A stretch of 24,417 bases of DNA from CAZZCP01 sp964653235 (GCA_964653235.1 CAZZCP010000033.1:1-24417); one strand, 5' to 3'; numbered from the stretch's first letter, positions 14,486 to 22,957 are shown. The notes: generated by a model not told the origin, from the sequence alone. Translations and numbers: made by a program.

Positions 14486-16170
14486 TGCTAGAGATTTCAG
14501 ATCTTACTGAAAGGACCTACAATATAAAAAGTATGAAAGAGGCTGATAAAGAGCTCATCCAAGAGATTACATCAAAAATTGTCAAAATCATCAGTGAAAC
14601 CAACGGAATTTCTCTGAGTGATACTCTTAGTTTGGCCTGTCAGAACCAAGATGTACAAGCTCAAGTTCATCTACTAAAGCATATTGAGGCATTTCGCAGA
14701 TTATTAGCAAATTTTCAACAAGATGAAGTGGATATCAATACTCTGATCAATCACCCTGTTGGCTTAGCTATTTTTGAATTTTTGAAACACTTCCCTTTAA
14801 AATACAGAGAAGAGCATATTCATCTAACCGGTTCTTTGACCGCTGAATTTATTTACCCTCGTCTTAAAAAACTTTTAGAAGGTCCTAAAAAAGAACTTTA
14901 TGAACAAAAGATCAAAGAAGTCTATGGCAATGATTCAATACCCATTCGCAACATCGAGGATGTCGACAATTTGATTCGCTTAAAAGAAGGCGAATTTTTT
15001 GATCGATATTTACAAATTTTATACTTGCCCAAACTTATCTTACTTGACAGGAAAGTGCACGAAGAGGCTGCCTACAGTATGGCAGAAACTTTGTGGGACG
15101 AATACAATGTTGGTTTTATAAGACTTAAGTTTACTTTATCACGAGTATCCACCTCAAGCTCTGAGGATATACCTGGAATCGAGAATTTAAGTCCTGAAGA
15201 TGTAGTTTTAGGCTTATACCATGGCTTTAAAAAATTCCAAAAAAAGCATCCTGAATTTGACTTCATTCTCTCACCTAGTTTTCGCAAAGAGCCTTACTAC
15301 TTTGATCAATCTCGCTTCTCTTCCAAGCAAGATGACTTTTTACACCAAGTACAGGATCTATTAGACATTATTGATAAATACCCTGAGTTACAAAAGTATG
15401 TTTGCGAGGTCGACACTGTCGGCAACGAAAGAGATCTTTATCGTAAAAGCCATTTTCATTTGATGAAATATGGTTTTCGAAAATTACACTATAAAGGTTT
15501 TTTAATTCGCAGTCACCATGGTGAGACTTGGTATACTTTAAGAAAAGGAATTCAGGCCGTCGACAATGCTATGAATATTTGGCACATCGAAACTCTTGAA
15601 CATGGTTTGAGTTTGGGCATTAATCCAAACTACTACTTTCACTCTCTATTTCAAAGAGTTCTAAAGATGAACAGTCAGTCCAAACCTTTGAAAATGAACT
15701 CGGCTGAGTACAATGAAATTTGTGATATGGACTGGAGTCAATTTGAGGGAATAAAAGAAAAGCTGATTGCTGGCGTCACTCTGACACAAGAAGAACAAGT
15801 CCGTTTTACAAAAATTAAATTTCATACAGCTAGAGAGGTTGAGCACTATCAGCACGATGTTTTAAACCGAATGATACAAAAACAAGTCAGTTTGACGGCT
15901 CTTCCTTCATCGAATAAAAAACTCACCAAATATTTTGAAGATTACAAAGACCATCCTTTTGATTGGTGGGAAAAAAAGGGGGTTAAGCTTGGTGTTGGTA
16001 CTGACAACTACATCACGTTAAACACCAATTTTATTCAAGAGATGCTGATTTTACTATTTACTGACCCCTACAATCTCAAAATTACAAAACTACTTATGGT
16101 TACAACCGGCGTAAAGCACCGGCCCTATATTAGTCAGCTCTATTGGCAAATGCAGGGGATTAAAATCTAA
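14485..16170 (+). CDS. Divergent adenosine/AMP deaminase-superfamily protein
   Basis: An amidohydrolase-type (adenosine deaminase fold) protein of 561 residues; adenosine deaminases usually have about 340. Active-site motifs are in family order: HIH (111-113) as metal ligands, HHGE (344-347) with presumed Zn ligand H344 and catalytic E347, LEHG (H373), LPSSN (473-477) and GTDN (505-508) with Zn ligand D507. The next residue, usually a second Asp contacting the purine ring, is Asn. About 110 residues precede the HIH strand, and an extra charged segment (about 380-455) lies between H373 and PSSN. Hydrolytic deamination of a purine or similar base is likely, but the substrate is unknown. GTG 14485 overlaps the previous stop; ATG 14533 is an alternative start. 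Confidence 0.8.
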   Translation: MLEISDLTERTYNIKSMKEADKELIQEITSKIVKIISETNGISLSDTLSLACQNQDVQAQVHLLKHIEAFRRLLANFQQDEVDINTLINHPVGLAIFEFLKHFPLKYREEHIHLTGSLTAEFIYPRLKKLLEGPKKELYEQKIKEVYGNDSIPIRNIEDVDNLIRLKEGEFFDRYLQILYLPKLILLDRKVHEEAAYSMAETLWDEYNVGFIRLKFTLSRVSTSSSEDIPGIENLSPEDVVLGLYHGFKKFQKKHPEFDFILSPSFRKEPYYFDQSRFSSKQDDFLHQVQDLLDIIDKYPELQKYVCEVDTVGNERDLYRKSHFHLMKYGFRKLHYKGFLIRSHHGETWYTLRKGIQAVDNAMNIWHIETLEHGLSLGINPNYYFHSLFQRVLKMNSQSKPLKMNSAEYNEICDMDWSQFEGIKEKLIAGVTLTQEEQVRFTKIKFHTAREVEHYQHDVLNRMIQKQVSLTALPSSNKKLTKYFEDYKDHPFDWWEKKGVKLGVGTDNYITLNTNFIQEMLILLFTDPYNLKITKLLMVTTGVKHRPYISQLYWQMQGIKI

Positions 16171-16219
16171 GGCCCATTGAATTTTCAGAATCAATTCAGT
16201 CATGCAGCTCATCATTAAT

Positions 16220-16861
16220 CTAAGAAATGGAGCCTGGGTAGTTTTTCCAAAAATAAAGAGGACTCTCTTCTTTTAGCTGAAAAAACCTACGGTATTCGGT
16301 TTTGAACAATTCTTTCATAAAGCTCTCAAGAATCATATAGCTCAATCCCCAGATCACTTGCGGTTGATATTGAATGCAAGGTAAGTTTTTTCTCCCCTGC
16401 CACTCAAAGCTACTGTGATTGCTTGGATTTAATAAGTAACTCAGTGGAATCCAGTGAACGGAATCGACTTCTTTTTTTTCAGCCCAAGTTTTTGGCCTAT
16501 CTGGGACATGAAAAACATAAGGGTGAATATAAAAAGGGAGCAATCGGCCAAACTTTCTGGCCTGAACTGGAGGGAGTGGACCGACCCACTGACCTTGTTT
16601 TTCAGGAGAAATTCCAACTTCTTCGTGAGTTTCTCTTTGAGCCGTAACAATTAAGTTTTCATCGTTTGGCTCATGTTTACCACCCGGAAAAGCCATTTGC
16701 CCAGACCAGCTGTCTTTAGGATTTATACTTCTGCGAATGAACAAGAGTTCCAAATGATCTTCATCACCACTTAAGATCAAGTTTACAGCTGCAGGACGAC
16801 TAGACGAGAGAGTCGGTTTTTGACTTTTTAAGAGATTTTGAAATTCTAGCATCTTTTTCAT
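16220..16861 (-). CDS. Nudix hydrolase, CoA-pyrophosphatase (NudL/UPF0035) type
   Basis: A 213-residue Nudix hydrolase with a complete box Gx5Ex7REUxEExGU at 61-84 (GKHEPNDE ... RETHEEVGI). The preceding LLFIRRS (40-45) and SWSGQMAFPGGK (51-62) match the CoA-specific NudL/NUDT7-8 subgroup, whose members split CoA or acyl-CoA into 3',5'-ADP and 4'-phosphopantetheine. The subgroup call is from motif resemblance only, so another nucleoside diphosphate-linked substrate is possible. ATG 16861 has no strong Shine-Dalgarno site; ATG three codons later is an alternative. It lies 44 bases downstream of the ferredoxin gene on the same strand. The 49-base gap to the deaminase-like gene has only a weak AT-rich inverted repeat. 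Confidence 0.87.
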   Translation of the reverse strand: MKKMLEFQNLLKSQKPTLSSSRPAAVNLILSGDEDHLELLFIRRSINPKDSWSGQMAFPGGKHEPNDENLIVTAQRETHEEVGISPEKQGQWVGPLPPVQARKFGRLLPFYIHPYVFHVPDRPKTWAEKKEVDSVHWIPLSYLLNPSNHSSFEWQGRKNLPCIQYQPQVIWGLSYMILESFMKELFKTEYRRFFQLKEESPLYFWKNYPGSIS

Positions 16862-16905
16862 CTTAAACCGAGCTTGTAAAAAATAGGATTGGTTTTTGAA
16901 TAGAA

Positions 16906-17184
16906 TTAAATTTCTTCGTAGCTAAGCTCGACCGTCTCCGTAATTGGAACAGCACAACAGGTAAGAATTTTGCCTTGGCTAATTTCATCTTCATCAATGG
17001 CTTCAGCCCCGTCCATCTTTACTTCACCCAGAGATTTCTGTGCTAGACAAGCCGTACAAACTCCCGACATGCAAGAATAGGGTAGATCAATACCCAATCT
17101 TAGGCCAGCCTCAAGAATCGTCTCGCCTTCGTTGCTTTCAATTTCGTGTTTTTCGCCTTCATGATGAATGATTAAATTTGCCAT
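16906..17184 (-). CDS. Plant-type [2Fe-2S] ferredoxin
   Basis: A 92-residue electron carrier with the plant-type pattern: C38-x4-C43-x2-C46 (CMSGVCTAC) and a fourth cysteine at 76 in LTCC (C77 is an alternative). The fold's beta-grasp start (LIIHHEGEKHEIESNEGETIL) and acidic surface fit a small soluble ferredoxin. It stands alone with no reductase domain. It follows the antiporter gene by 14 bases on the same strand, so they may be cotranscribed, but no functional tie is obvious. ATG 17184 has only a weak AAG upstream. Confidence 0.92.
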   Translation of the reverse strand: MANLIIHHEGEKHEIESNEGETILEAGLRLGIDLPYSCMSGVCTACLAQKSLGEVKMDGAEAIDEDEISQGKILTCCAVPITETVELSYEEI

Positions 17185-17198
17185 GACTTATTGTTATT

Positions 17199-18956
17199 TT
17201 ATTTCTTCATCGCGAGCAAGACTTGTTTGTATGAAAGCATTCCAATTAGCTTTTGCGAATCTTGTGCAACAACGGGTAAAACGTCGAGTTCATTGTCGTT
17301 AAAAGCCTGGATAGCCTGATCGATGGTCGAGTTCTCAGCAAGACAAGCATTGTTGCCAATTAATTTGCTGGCTTTGGTAAAGCGGGCCTGAAAAGGATCA
17401 AACATCACGTTTTTAAGCTCTGCAATACTGATGATTCCTTTGTATATGTAATCTTCATCGACAACTGGATAGATCGGCAACTGTCTCTTGTCGACAAAAC
17501 TGATCACTTCTTTTAGGTTTGAGCTCTCTTCAATGGCATATACGTTGCGATCGATGAGCAGATTGATGCCCTTCATTTGTGGTGATGCAGCTGGTTTTAT
17601 GATTCCTAAATTTTCTAAAGAATTTTGTAAAAGATCTGAGGGGCTTAGAAAGGAGCCCGATGAAATACCGCCCAGAAGCGCCCCCATCTTGACCTCTCCC
17701 AATTGAATGAGGTTGTGCTTTAACAAGAGTGGACCAATGATTTCAAACACAAAGATAGAAGAGAGTATCACAGTCGAGACCGTTTGCGCCGAGGCGTCAG
17801 TTTGACCGCTAATCTTGTCAACAACAGCAATCGCTGTACCCGCATGGCAAAGCACCGACCAGCCCATATGTTTGCCAATGATTGAACTCTCGCCAGTGTA
17901 TTTGGCCGCATACTTTGATGAGAATATCATCGCAAAAGAACGTGCCGTAATATAGCCAAGGCCCAAAATACCTACGGTTTGAATTTGTTCTTGAATATGA
18001 ATATGAGCACCAGCTAAAACAAAAAAGATCGCGTAAATGCTACTCCCTACGCCTTTTACCTTGGCATGAATAGCCTGACCAGCGGGAGAGGTGTTCACAA
18101 GTGCAAAACCCGTAAAAATAGAAATCAAGAGCGGTTCCAAGCCCAAATAAAACGCCAGAGTATTGCCAATTAAGAGCGAACAAATCACGGCAAATAAGAC
18201 TTCAGATTCTTCGTTTTCTCTTTGCTCCCAAAAACTCAAAAGCAAGCCAAAGAGGGTACCTATAAATAAGGATCCCACCACCGACCAAATCAACAGCCCT
18301 ATGCGCAAAAAGATATTTCCCTTGCCCCCCTGCCAAAAGCCAAGATCTTGGTAGGCAAACATTAATACTTGAGAACCAATGATGACGAGAAAAGTGCTCA
18401 CTGCCAAATAGACCATTATGCTCTGGGTGAGTGGGCCTTTGGCATCCATCTCTTTCATAACTAGAGTCGAAGTAGGCGGCGCCGCTTCGATGGCTATTAG
18501 TCCCAAAAAACTGGCCATGATGATTTGCTGAATCAGGCTGAGATTAGTGGCAAAGCTTAAACCAAAGGTAATGAGGCCAACGAGCCAAAAAACCAAAAAT
18601 GCATGCAAAAGAGAGAAGCGAACATGCATGCGAGTGACCTGCTTGAATAGTCCTCGGTGAAATTCTCCGCCAATATTGAACATAATCAAACCAAAAGCGA
18701 CTTGTTTAATGGCATCAAGGCCATTGCTTACACTTTCGGTCATCAAATTGAATGCGCTCGGGCCCAATAAAATACCAATAAAAATATAGGCAGAAACAGT
18801 AGGGATTTTAAAAAACTTAGCCGATTTACCAGCTGCAAATGCCAATACCAGGGCGATTCCCAATATGGGTATATTGTCGATTGCCTCTTCAACACCAGAG
18901 GCAGCCCAAATGGAGGGCGAAAAAAATAAAAGTATAAGGTAAAACAATAATTTCAA
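17199..18956 (-). CDS. CPA2-family cation:proton antiporter with C-terminal CBS pair
   Basis: Predicted inner-membrane Na+ or K+/H+ antiporter: about twelve hydrophobic segments (from NIPILGIALVLAFAAG to FVFEIIGPLLLKH) in a Na_H_Exchanger domain, then a linker and two CBS motifs. The first CBS motif centres on LPIYPVVDEDYIYKGIISI and the second on LDVLPVVAQDSQKLIGMLS. CBS pairs usually bind adenine nucleotides and gate transport. I choose TTG 18956, giving 585 residues, because GGAG lies five bases upstream and the product starts with a clean signal-like segment (MKLLFYLILLFFSPSIWA). ATG 18986 or GTG 19007 would extend it by 10 or 17 residues. No TrkA-N (KefC-type) domain is present, so gating relies on the CBS pair. 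Confidence 0.9.
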   Translation of the reverse strand: MKLLFYLILLFFSPSIWAASGVEEAIDNIPILGIALVLAFAAGKSAKFFKIPTVSAYIFIGILLGPSAFNLMTESVSNGLDAIKQVAFGLIMFNIGGEFHRGLFKQVTRMHVRFSLLHAFLVFWLVGLITFGLSFATNLSLIQQIIMASFLGLIAIEAAPPTSTLVMKEMDAKGPLTQSIMVYLAVSTFLVIIGSQVLMFAYQDLGFWQGGKGNIFLRIGLLIWSVVGSLFIGTLFGLLLSFWEQRENEESEVLFAVICSLLIGNTLAFYLGLEPLLISIFTGFALVNTSPAGQAIHAKVKGVGSSIYAIFFVLAGAHIHIQEQIQTVGILGLGYITARSFAMIFSSKYAAKYTGESSIIGKHMGWSVLCHAGTAIAVVDKISGQTDASAQTVSTVILSSIFVFEIIGPLLLKHNLIQLGEVKMGALLGGISSGSFLSPSDLLQNSLENLGIIKPAASPQMKGINLLIDRNVYAIEESSNLKEVISFVDKRQLPIYPVVDEDYIYKGIISIAELKNVMFDPFQARFTKASKLIGNNACLAENSTIDQAIQAFNDNELDVLPVVAQDSQKLIGMLSYKQVLLAMKK

Positions 18957-19085
18957 TTTTTCTCCGAAAAGCGATACTAGCCCCATGAGATAAAAAGAGA
19001 ACCACACTCTGCAGCATCAATGCTTTTTCATAGCCCATTGTATTTTACCTGGCTTCGTAGTAAAAAATTCTACGCTGGAGGCTTT

Positions 19086-19766
19086 ATGCGTCAACTGTTT
19101 CATCTCTGTTTGCTCTCTCTTGCTCTCTCTTGTGGAGGAGGTATTGGCGATGTGCAACAAACAGTTCGTGTTAGTGGCAGTCTTAGTGATAATGCCAACA
19201 ATCGCAGTGAGGCGAGTAACATTGTACTAGAAGTCTTTGAGCTCTATGGGAGCACCAATGAAGATTGCTCAAGCCCGAGAATCATTCGTAGACTCAGCAA
19301 TGTTGGGGGACAAGATTTTAATCTAAGTGCCAATGGACTCTTGATTTCCTCACGCCCCCCAGAGATCGTCTTATACAACTGCTTAATCGTCAAAGTCTCA
19401 GATACCGTCACAGTTAGCCCTGACCCCGCTGAAGGAGGCAGCTGTGCTGATGGAGCTAGTTTTACCAAAGATTTGGCACCTGCAGGGGCAGGTTTTATTC
19501 TCGGCGATCTAGAAGACAATGCAATTACGCCAACTGGCGGAGAAGACGATATTTTCTTCTTTTTCAATACTGGTGCCGCCCTATCTGCTGACTTTTCTGT
19601 TGCCAATGCCAATGGTATTCAGCAAAAAACGGTGGCTGGATTTTTTCCAATTGCTACAGACGATATCAACAATATGACCATTTTCTACTTAGGCTCACTC
19701 GATGGAAGTGGTGGCTCATGCGATCTTAGCCCCTTTGACCTTGCTAGTGATGTTGGAGCTTTTTAG
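19086..19766 (+). CDS. Lipoprotein of unknown function
   Basis: ATG 19086 (TGGAGG five bases upstream) gives a signal peptide with lipobox LALSC, lipid-modified Cys at 16, followed by GGGIGD. The mature part of about 210 residues is rich in Gly, Ser, Asp and Asn and low in Lys. It has four cysteines (in EDC, YNC, GSC and GSC) that could pair after export. Beta-strand-like stretches (VRVSGSL, IVLEVFEL, CLIVKVSDTVTV) suggest a secreted beta-sandwich, but I recognise no family. In-frame codons upstream to 19020 are not needed. The stop TAG interlocks with the TAA of the convergent SUI1 gene (TTAG 19763-19766). Confidence 0.78.
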   Translation: MRQLFHLCLLSLALSCGGGIGDVQQTVRVSGSLSDNANNRSEASNIVLEVFELYGSTNEDCSSPRIIRRLSNVGGQDFNLSANGLLISSRPPEIVLYNCLIVKVSDTVTVSPDPAEGGSCADGASFTKDLAPAGAGFILGDLEDNAITPTGGEDDIFFFFNTGAALSADFSVANANGIQQKTVAGFFPIATDDINNMTIFYLGSLDGSGGSCDLSPFDLASDVGAF

Positions 19767-20104
19767 CCTCCGGCAAATTGCACCTGAAAGCCCAATTTTT
19801 CTAAGTAAGCCTTGGCCTTTTGCTTGTGATCTCCTTGCAATTCAATTGTTTGATTTTTAAGACTGCCGCCACAACTGCAATGGTTTTTGAGCTTTTTTAA
19901 AAGATCTTTAAAGTAGGCTTGATTGTCGGGAAAGTTGCTAATTAAGGTTACCGTCTTTCCGCCTCGGCCTTTTTTCTCGAGATAAATTTTCAACTTGATT
20001 TGCCCGGGCACCACTTGCTCATTGCTAGATGCTTTATTGTGAGAGCCATCATCGGCATAGACAAGGCGGCGATTCTTATCATTCATAGTTTTGTTTTGGC
20101 ACAT
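19763..20104 (-). CDS. SUI1/YciH-family translation-initiation-factor-like protein
   Basis: A small SUI1-domain protein, the bacterial relatives of eukaryotic eIF1, thought to act on start-site fidelity. The diagnostic C-terminal half is clear: KGRGGKTVTLISNF, LLKKLKNHCSCGGSLKNQ, IELQGDH and then EKLGFQVQFAGG. The N-terminal third is the usual variable basic tail (NRRLVYADDGSHNK). ATG 20104 or ATG 20086 (giving MNDKNRR, more typical) could start it; neither has a good Shine-Dalgarno site. With 107-113 residues the size is normal. It is divergent from the cysteine-rich secreted protein gene, about 57 bases between starts. Confidence 0.92.
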   Translation of the reverse strand: MCQNKTMNDKNRRLVYADDGSHNKASSNEQVVPGQIKLKIYLEKKGRGGKTVTLISNFPDNQAYFKDLLKKLKNHCSCGGSLKNQTIELQGDHKQKAKAYLEKLGFQVQFAGG

Positions 20105-20161
20105 TCAATGCAGTTCTTCAAACCGATACTTAAATCTAACTTAACCATCGAGGAGATGTTT

Positions 20162-21055
20162 ATGATGAAAAATTATTTTTCTTATACTGTATTTATCGCA
20201 ATTTTTTGCAGTTTTTCTGCATTCGCTGATGAGCTTGTTTGTGGCGGAGTCACATTGCTTGCTGCTGAACCCAAAACTGGTACGGATGCAAATATTTGCC
20301 GCAATAATCCTGATGCTCAAGTGGTGCAACACGAAACTTGTGGAATCGATGCTTACTCTTGTCGTCATATAAATTTTGGATATGATCCAAGTGGTCCTCG
20401 AGCTGTTGAAAACAATGGAACTCATCTTGGTTTGAACAATGGCGTTTTGGAATACAAAGTTGAATCAGCAAATCCAGATAGCAAGAAATGTTATACTAAG
20501 GGTGAAGAATTGATCAAAGCAAGAGAAACTCAAAGCTACCAAGGTGATGCACCAGGAAGATTGATTATACAACGAGGTACTCATCGTAAATCTGATCATG
20601 TAAGAGGTGTAAAATTGAGATTTAGACATGTATGTTATTTCACAGTCCTAAGACACTTTTATGCCGAAAACAAAGGCTACAATGAGTGTGGTGGTATGAT
20701 CAAATCATGCCCAGCTCGGTGCAATGATACTGCTTTTGGCTTTAATGGTATCGATGCTGTTTACAATCCTTATCAAATGGATGAGCCTCTTGATCTTGAC
20801 GCTACAGATGCTGAATTCTTCTCTGTGATGGATGGTGCAAGTTTTGCTTGTGTTGATTGTTCTCACTTAGAATCGGCAGAGAAAAAAGCAGAGTGCTTTG
20901 TTCGCAATGCAGAGCTCTTTGAAAATTATCTTCTTGATGATCAATTGGCGCAAAATTTTGTAGATAAAATGGAAGCATTTATGAGAGAGAATCCGCTCAA
21001 CTTTCCGACACGAAATGCTTTGAATCAAATTATCGAAAATCTAGAACAACAATAA
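20162..21055 (+). CDS. Cysteine-rich secreted protein of unknown function
   Basis: ATG 20162 has GAGGAG six bases upstream, and the product begins with a signal peptide (FSYTVFIAIFCSFSAFA) cleaved after AFA|D. The frame is open back to 20000 but the Shine-Dalgarno site and signal fix the start. The mature chain of about 270 residues has twelve cysteines, an even number, spread through the first 210 residues (CGG, ICR, TCG, SCR, KCY, VCY, ECGG, SCP, RCN, ACVDC, ECF), so six disulfides are plausible. A basic middle part (RLIIQRGTHRKSDHVRGVKLRFRH) precedes an acidic and then helical C-terminal tail (AFMRENPLNF...). No family is recognised. A strong terminator follows at once. Confidence 0.82.
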   Translation: MMKNYFSYTVFIAIFCSFSAFADELVCGGVTLLAAEPKTGTDANICRNNPDAQVVQHETCGIDAYSCRHINFGYDPSGPRAVENNGTHLGLNNGVLEYKVESANPDSKKCYTKGEELIKARETQSYQGDAPGRLIIQRGTHRKSDHVRGVKLRFRHVCYFTVLRHFYAENKGYNECGGMIKSCPARCNDTAFGFNGIDAVYNPYQMDEPLDLDATDAEFFSVMDGASFACVDCSHLESAEKKAECFVRNAELFENYLLDDQLAQNFVDKMEAFMRENPLNFPTRNALNQIIENLEQQ

Positions 21056-21057
21056 AA

Positions 21058-21089
21058 ACCTGGGCTCTTTCAATGAGCCCTTTATTTTT
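21058..21089. terminator. Bidirectional Rho-independent terminator between convergent genes
   Basis: The 6-bp stem GGGCTC (21062-21067) and GAGCCC (21075-21080) has a 7-base loop. On the plus strand it is followed by TTTATTTTT (21081-21089). On the minus strand the run read after the stem is AGGTTTTTATT (21061-21051). It ends the secreted-protein gene and lies immediately beyond the stop of the PPC-domain gene, which it probably also terminates. Confidence 0.85.
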
Positions 21090-21519
21090 GCTGATAGGGG
21101 CAAAGATCTAAGAGATTGAGCCCTATACTTGAATCCATTTTTCGTTCAATTCGGCGGTTTCCAGCATGTAAATAAATCTCGACCGTTACTGCCACCTTAG
21201 CCTCGAAAAGATGGCCACCATAGAGCCGAAACTCTTTATCACCTAAAGCTACATGACTATGGGCAAAGCTCTTGCCCTCTAAAATGCTCAGATTGCCATT
21301 TAGAGAAACCAGTTCTGCTTCTCCAGGAAAAAGCTTTCTATGATACTCTTTGGTTGCAAGCTCATAGTAACCCAATTCTGCTTCTTCAAGGGCACCCAAT
21401 CCATGAAAAAAGGCATGACCGATTCCTTCATTTTGGGCCCAGTTCTGCAGAGACTCCTGAATCTTTTCTCCTCGAACAAGACGAATCCAAAAGCCAGAAT
21501 CTAGATTTTCTACCAACAT
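21082..21519 (-). CDS. PPC/DUF296-domain protein
   Basis: A 145-residue single PPC (DUF296) domain, the fold also found in plant AHL AT-hook proteins; bacterial stand-alone versions are of unclear function and form trimers. The conserved pattern is present: HGLGALEEAELGYYE, LVSLNGNLS, the metal-site-like HSHVALG and YGGHL, and a late TVEIYLH strand. ATG 21519 is preceded by AAAGGAC at six bases. There is no AT-hook, so DNA binding should not be assumed. It is convergent with the cysteine-rich protein gene and shares its terminator. Confidence 0.85.
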   Translation of the reverse strand: MLVENLDSGFWIRLVRGEKIQESLQNWAQNEGIGHAFFHGLGALEEAELGYYELATKEYHRKLFPGEAELVSLNGNLSILEGKSFAHSHVALGDKEFRLYGGHLFEAKVAVTVEIYLHAGNRRIERKMDSSIGLNLLDLCPYQQK

Positions 21520-21805
21520 TTTTTGTCCTTTGTTTCAATGACATACATAAAGCCTATCATCTTGAGAAAAAAAAATGCAGTTTCGAAATGAGAACTCATA
21601 TTTTCCTCTCGCAATAGTTTGTGGGAATTTTTAAAAAATCGAAAAGCTTTTTTACAGGCCTTAAATCGAGTCGGTGAATTTATGAAAACTGTCAAAACTC
21701 TGCTGCCTCAGTCAGAGAGCAATATTTTTTCGTTTTTAATTTTTTACATGCTCTATTACTCTGAACAAAAGGCGCATAGCGCGCAACGTCATAGAGGGGG
21801 TCTTT

Positions 21806-22954
21806 ATGAGAAAAGTTAGATTATGCAGTTTTGTGTTCATGTTCGCTCTAGCTGCCTGTAATGGAAGTGGCAATGGAAATGGAGAAGAAAGCATTGTTCC
21901 TGTAGATAATGGAATACCTTCTCAATACAATATGAACAAATACAAACTCAACAAATTGGTATGCGATCCGTTTGATGACGGAACAGATAATATTGATCCT
22001 AGTCTAGGAATCAAGGCCGAGCTCTACTACCTAGATGCATCTATGCCTAAATATGGAGATGTTCTGAGCTACATTGATAATGGTATCAAGTCTGAAGATA
22101 CATTGTTTTTCTCTGATATGCATGTTCCGACTCGAAGATTTGAGATGGGCTTTCCCAATGAAATGGGTGAGATACTGCAAAACGATCAAGGAGAAGACTT
22201 AGTTGAGTACTTCGCACTTCGCTTTTCTGCAGACTTGCAAATTCGTCAAGACCAGGAGCCTGGATTTTATGAAATCGCAGTATTAGCAGATGATGGTGTG
22301 ATTCTAAAACTTGAAGACAATGGTATCATTCAAGAAGTCGTCAACAATGACGGAAACCACCCAACCAAAATGGGTTGTAGTGATGTGGCTCTTTACTTTG
22401 ATCATCAAACGAAATACAAAATTGAACTCGATTACTATCAGGGTCCTAAGTACCATATTGCTCTTGTTCCTATCATGAGAAAACTTGTCGAAGGAGAAGA
22501 TCCAGGTCAAGATTCTCAGTGCGGAAAAAAGGGTAACAATATGTATTTTGACTTCAATAACAACTCTGAGCCGCAGCAAGCTTATTTGAATCTTTTAGAT
22601 CGCGGTTGGGAGCCACTCGTTGCCGAAAACTTCTTGGTTACAGCAGAAGACGAGTTTAATCCTTGTTTAGATGGCTTGGTACCCATTATTTCAAACTTTA
22701 TCGTTTCAGATGGCTTGGATGGACAGATCATTGTTCAGTGGGACACAGACATTCCTGCTTCGTCTCAAGTTCGAATCGTCAATATGAACACAGGTGAGGA
22801 GACCTATACACCTTCGGACAATATGCTTAGAACCGAGCATAGTGTTGTGGTGGGCGGCTTTCAAAGCGGTGTGCCTTACTTGGTGCAAGCGGTTTCTGTT
22901 TCTGCCAGTTTTGGTAAAAATTTAAGCGATACTGCAGTTATTGTTTTGCAATAA
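21806..22954 (+). CDS. PA14-like and fibronectin-III-like domain lipoprotein
   Basis: ATG 21806 with AGAGGGGG (21793-21800) upstream gives a lipobox LAAC, C18, then a Gly/Asn-rich spacer (GSGNGNGEE). Residues about 70-230 look like a PA14 domain: AELYYLD near the start, a core GFYEIAVLADDGVILKLEDNG (the F..SDDG pattern), and later YKIELDYYQGPKYHIALV. PA14 domains bind carbohydrate or other surface ligands. Residues about 290-382 resemble a fibronectin type III sandwich (IIVQWDTDIPASSQVRI, then GVPYLVQAVSVSA). It is thus a probable surface-anchored binding protein. Assignments are by pattern only. The stop is three bases from the convergent esterase gene. Confidence 0.8.
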   Translation: MRKVRLCSFVFMFALAACNGSGNGNGEESIVPVDNGIPSQYNMNKYKLNKLVCDPFDDGTDNIDPSLGIKAELYYLDASMPKYGDVLSYIDNGIKSEDTLFFSDMHVPTRRFEMGFPNEMGEILQNDQGEDLVEYFALRFSADLQIRQDQEPGFYEIAVLADDGVILKLEDNGIIQEVVNNDGNHPTKMGCSDVALYFDHQTKYKIELDYYQGPKYHIALVPIMRKLVEGEDPGQDSQCGKKGNNMYFDFNNNSEPQQAYLNLLDRGWEPLVAENFLVTAEDEFNPCLDGLVPIISNFIVSDGLDGQIIVQWDTDIPASSQVRIVNMNTGEETYTPSDNMLRTEHSVVVGGFQSGVPYLVQAVSVSASFGKNLSDTAVIVLQ

Positions 22955-22957
22955 CAA

